DNA from: CAJXTB01 sp047626195
GTDB taxonomy: Bacteria > Myxococcota_A > UBA796 > GCA-2862545
Assembly: GCA_047626195.1 (NCBI GenBank)
Contig: JBLHSN010000311.1
Span: 1 to 7,118, forward strand
Length of the DNA stretch: 7,118 bases
Direction of reading: 5' to 3'
The notes beneath the pieces were generated by a model. That model made no database searches, had not been told where the DNA came from, and saw nothing but the letters and a program-made list of their open reading frames with translations. Made by a program: the position numbers and the translations under genes. The stretch's first letter is position 1. Each line of letters starts with the position of its first letter. Of the stretch, positions 5,692 through 7,118 are shown in pieces.

Positions 5692-6623
5692 GTGAGCATC
5701 TTACCTGCGCCGGTGATGTGTTTCGCACTCCAGATGGTTCTGTGAAGCTGCCCCTTCCGGGTCTTGATGACGAGGAAGGCCCTCGCGTACCCGACGGACT
5801 GCCCCCGGTCATCGATGCCCACGTGCACCTGTTTCCCGACCGACTCTTCGACGCGATCTGGGCGTGGTTTCACACCCACGGCTGGCCGATTCGCTACCCG
5901 CTGTACAGCGAAGACATCATTCGATTCCTCGCTGAGCACGGTATTGAGCACATCGTAGCCCTGCACTACGCCCACAAACCCGGCATCGCACGCGGCTTGA
6001 ACGAGTACGTCGCGGCTCTCGCGTCGGCCTCGCCCACGGTGACGGGTCTCGCCACCGTCCATCCACAGGACGACGATGCCGGCGACATTCTGCACGATGC
6101 CTTCGCGCTGGGCCTGCAAGGGGTCAAGCTGCACTGTCATGTCCAAGGCATGCCCGTAGACGACCCACGCCTCGACGACGCCTACCGGGCTGCAGCAGAC
6201 GCCGGCAAGCCCATGGTGATTCACGCCGGTCGGGAGCCCAAGTCTCCCGCGTACAAAGTCGACCCCTACACCATCTGCTCAGTGGACCGTGTGGCACGCG
6301 TTCTCGACAAGCACCCACGACTGACGCTGTGTGTGCCGCACTTGGGTGCGGATGAATTCGAAGGTTATGCCGCTTTGGTTCGCCGTTCGGACCGCCTGTG
6401 GGTCGACACCACCATGGCCATTGGCAGCTACCTCCCCTTGAAAGAGGCCGATCCGCTCAACCTGTTCGGCGAGCGAATGGAGCGCGTATTGTACGGGAGT
6501 GACTTTCCTATTTTGCCGTACGCTTGGGACCGAGAACTGAAAGTCCTAAGAGACGCCAATCTGCCGGATGCCGCACTGGAGGCGGTCTGCGCCGGCAACG
6601 CGCGCACCCTCTTTCGCCTGTAG
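5688..6623 (+). CDS. Amidohydrolase-family metal-dependent hydrolase (amidohydrolase 2 type)
   Basis: TIM-barrel metallohydrolase of the PF04909 group, cytoplasmic; substrates in this group range from aromatic acids (decarboxylases) to amides and lactones, and cannot be named here. The 311-residue protein shows the ordered metal and active-site motifs: DAHVHLFP at 43-50 (His45, His47), GVKLHCHVQG at 145-154, MVIHAG at 176-181 (His179), CVPHLG at 215-220 (His218), and LYGSDFPILP at 268-277 (Asp272), then the usual C-terminal CAGNARTLF. All key His and Asp residues are present, so it is probably active. About 40 residues before the first motif are an unusual N-terminal lead with low similarity to the core. 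GTG start 5688 overlaps the Bax1-like stop by 4 bases. It is last in the operon: a weak hairpin follows and the next gene looks unrelated. Confidence 0.9.
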   Translation: MSEHLTCAGDVFRTPDGSVKLPLPGLDDEEGPRVPDGLPPVIDAHVHLFPDRLFDAIWAWFHTHGWPIRYPLYSEDIIRFLAEHGIEHIVALHYAHKPGIARGLNEYVAALASASPTVTGLATVHPQDDDAGDILHDAFALGLQGVKLHCHVQGMPVDDPRLDDAYRAAADAGKPMVIHAGREPKSPAYKVDPYTICSVDRVARVLDKHPRLTLCVPHLGADEFEGYAALVRRSDRLWVDTTMAIGSYLPLKEADPLNLFGERMERVLYGSDFPILPYAWDRELKVLRDANLPDAALEAVCAGNARTLFRL

Positions 6624-6640
6624 CAAACGCTTCGGATGAA

Positions 6641-6663
6641 CCAAGGACACCCGTGTGTTTTGG
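6641..6663 (+). terminator. Weak hairpin after the amidohydrolase gene
   Basis: CCAA-GACAC pairs with GTGTT-TTGG around a four-base loop (CCGT), with one bulged G and one G-T pair. There is no T tract after it, so it is not a standard intrinsic terminator. Its position 18 bases past the operon's last stop is the main reason to list it. Confidence 0.25.
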
Positions 6664-6694
6664 CGACCGCACCTCATCGAGCTAGACGCGCGCC

Positions 6695-7118
6695 ATGCTA
6701 ACTGTACTCCTCGCTCTCTACTTCGCTCCCACCGCCCACGCAGGTGACCGCGATGACGACGGCATCAACAACCGTGATGACCAGTGTCTCGAAGAACCCG
6801 AGGTTCACAACGGCTACAAAGATCTTGATGGATGCCCAGACGAGCTCGGTACGGTGACCATCACCGTGCTCGACCTCAACGGAGCCGCCATTCCCCACGC
6901 CCGAGTCCAGCTCGGTAGCGAGCGCGGCACGCCGAACGAACAGGGTTCGGTCACCTTCCCCGACCGCACACCCACCACCATCGTAGACCTCGGAGCGGGC
7001 GCAGAAGGGTACGTCACCAACACGCTCTCCGATTGGGAAATCCCGGAAGGTACGGTCACCGAAGTGTTGGTGCTCGACTGGGAGTCCACCCCCGTCGTCA
7101 TTCACGTTGTCGATGCCG
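6695..7118 (+). CDS. Secreted protein with thrombospondin type 3 repeat and beta-sandwich repeats, 3' end outside window
   Basis: The frame is open from ATG 6695 to the window edge (141 codons). It starts with a signal peptide (MLTVLLALYFAPTAHA, cleavage after AHA at residue 16). Next comes a single TSP3-type calcium-binding motif: DRDDDGINNRDDQC (18-31), then EEPEVHNGYKDLDGCPDE. Two cysteines could pair. This motif is typical of surface and OmpA-like proteins in deltaproteobacterial relatives. From about residue 52 there is a beta-rich unit (VTITVLDLNGAAIPHARVQLG, then GYVTNTLSDWEIPEGTV) resembling carboxypeptidase-regulatory or PEGA-like folds, and a second unit seems to begin at TPVVIHVVDA, so tandem repeats probably continue. 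The full protein may end in an OmpA or other anchoring domain, which cannot be seen. The 71-base gap before it has no clear promoter, and the ribosome binding site is weak. Confidence 0.78.
   Translation, partial: MLTVLLALYFAPTAHAGDRDDDGINNRDDQCLEEPEVHNGYKDLDGCPDELGTVTITVLDLNGAAIPHARVQLGSERGTPNEQGSVTFPDRTPTTIVDLGAGAEGYVTNTLSDWEIPEGTVTEVLVLDWESTPVVIHVVDA

Noticed and set aside
5598..6224. Minus-strand open frame (208 codons) opposite the amidohydrolase
   Set aside because: No family features; the plus strand carries intact metal-binding motifs throughout.
6698..7105. Minus-strand open frame (135 codons) at the right edge
   Set aside because: The plus strand reads as a signal peptide and TSP3 motif; the antisense frame has no matching support.
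1..7118. CRISPR arrays, tRNA or rRNA genes, insertion sequences, attachment sites
   Set aside because: No spaced direct repeats, cloverleaf-like segments, transposase motifs or terminal inverted repeats were seen on reading either strand.

Overview
The window is GC-rich bacterial DNA, densely coded, with frequent GTG starts and very short intergenic gaps. Two things point to a Gram-negative lineage with an elaborate envelope, perhaps Myxococcota or another former deltaproteobacterial group. One is a secreted protein with a thrombospondin type 3 calcium-binding repeat at the right edge. The other is a bacterial Bax1-type (DUF790) nuclease. This placement is inference; no rRNA or other marker lies in the window.

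Left block (1-2185, + strand) is a ribosome biogenesis cluster. It holds the 3' part of the Obg/CgtA GTPase, a small secreted protein of unknown function, the ribosome silencing factor RsfS, and the 23S rRNA methyltransferase RlmH. rsfS and rlmH overlap by 4 bases. obg, rsfS and rlmH are commonly neighbours in bacteria, often with nadD or proB between them; here the small secreted protein occupies that place.

Middle block (2182-2840, - strand) is a TetR-family regulator broken by a single-base frameshift near 2490. Its stop codon overlaps the rlmH stop, so the two genes converge with no space for a terminator. A divergent intergenic region (2841-3010) follows, with a weak promoter candidate and a near-palindrome that could be an operator.

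Right block (3011-6623, + strand) is a tight four-gene operon with gaps of 8 and 9 bases and then a 4-base overlap. It encodes a compact PF01048 nucleoside hydrolase/phosphorylase (possibly futalosine hydrolase-like), a DEDDh (DnaQ-type) 3'-5' exonuclease with a GKHxG C-terminal domain, a Bax1/DUF790 nuclease without an adjacent XPB helicase, and a TIM-barrel amidohydrolase. Two nucleases next to a nucleoside hydrolase suggest DNA repair plus nucleotide turnover, but that link is inference. The window ends inside a secreted protein with a TSP3 motif and beta-sandwich repeats (6695 onward).

Nothing here amounts to a clearly new system. The most interesting items are the exonuclease-Bax1 gene pair without XPB, a 10-C tract at the exonuclease domain boundary, and the frameshifted regulator beside the operon.
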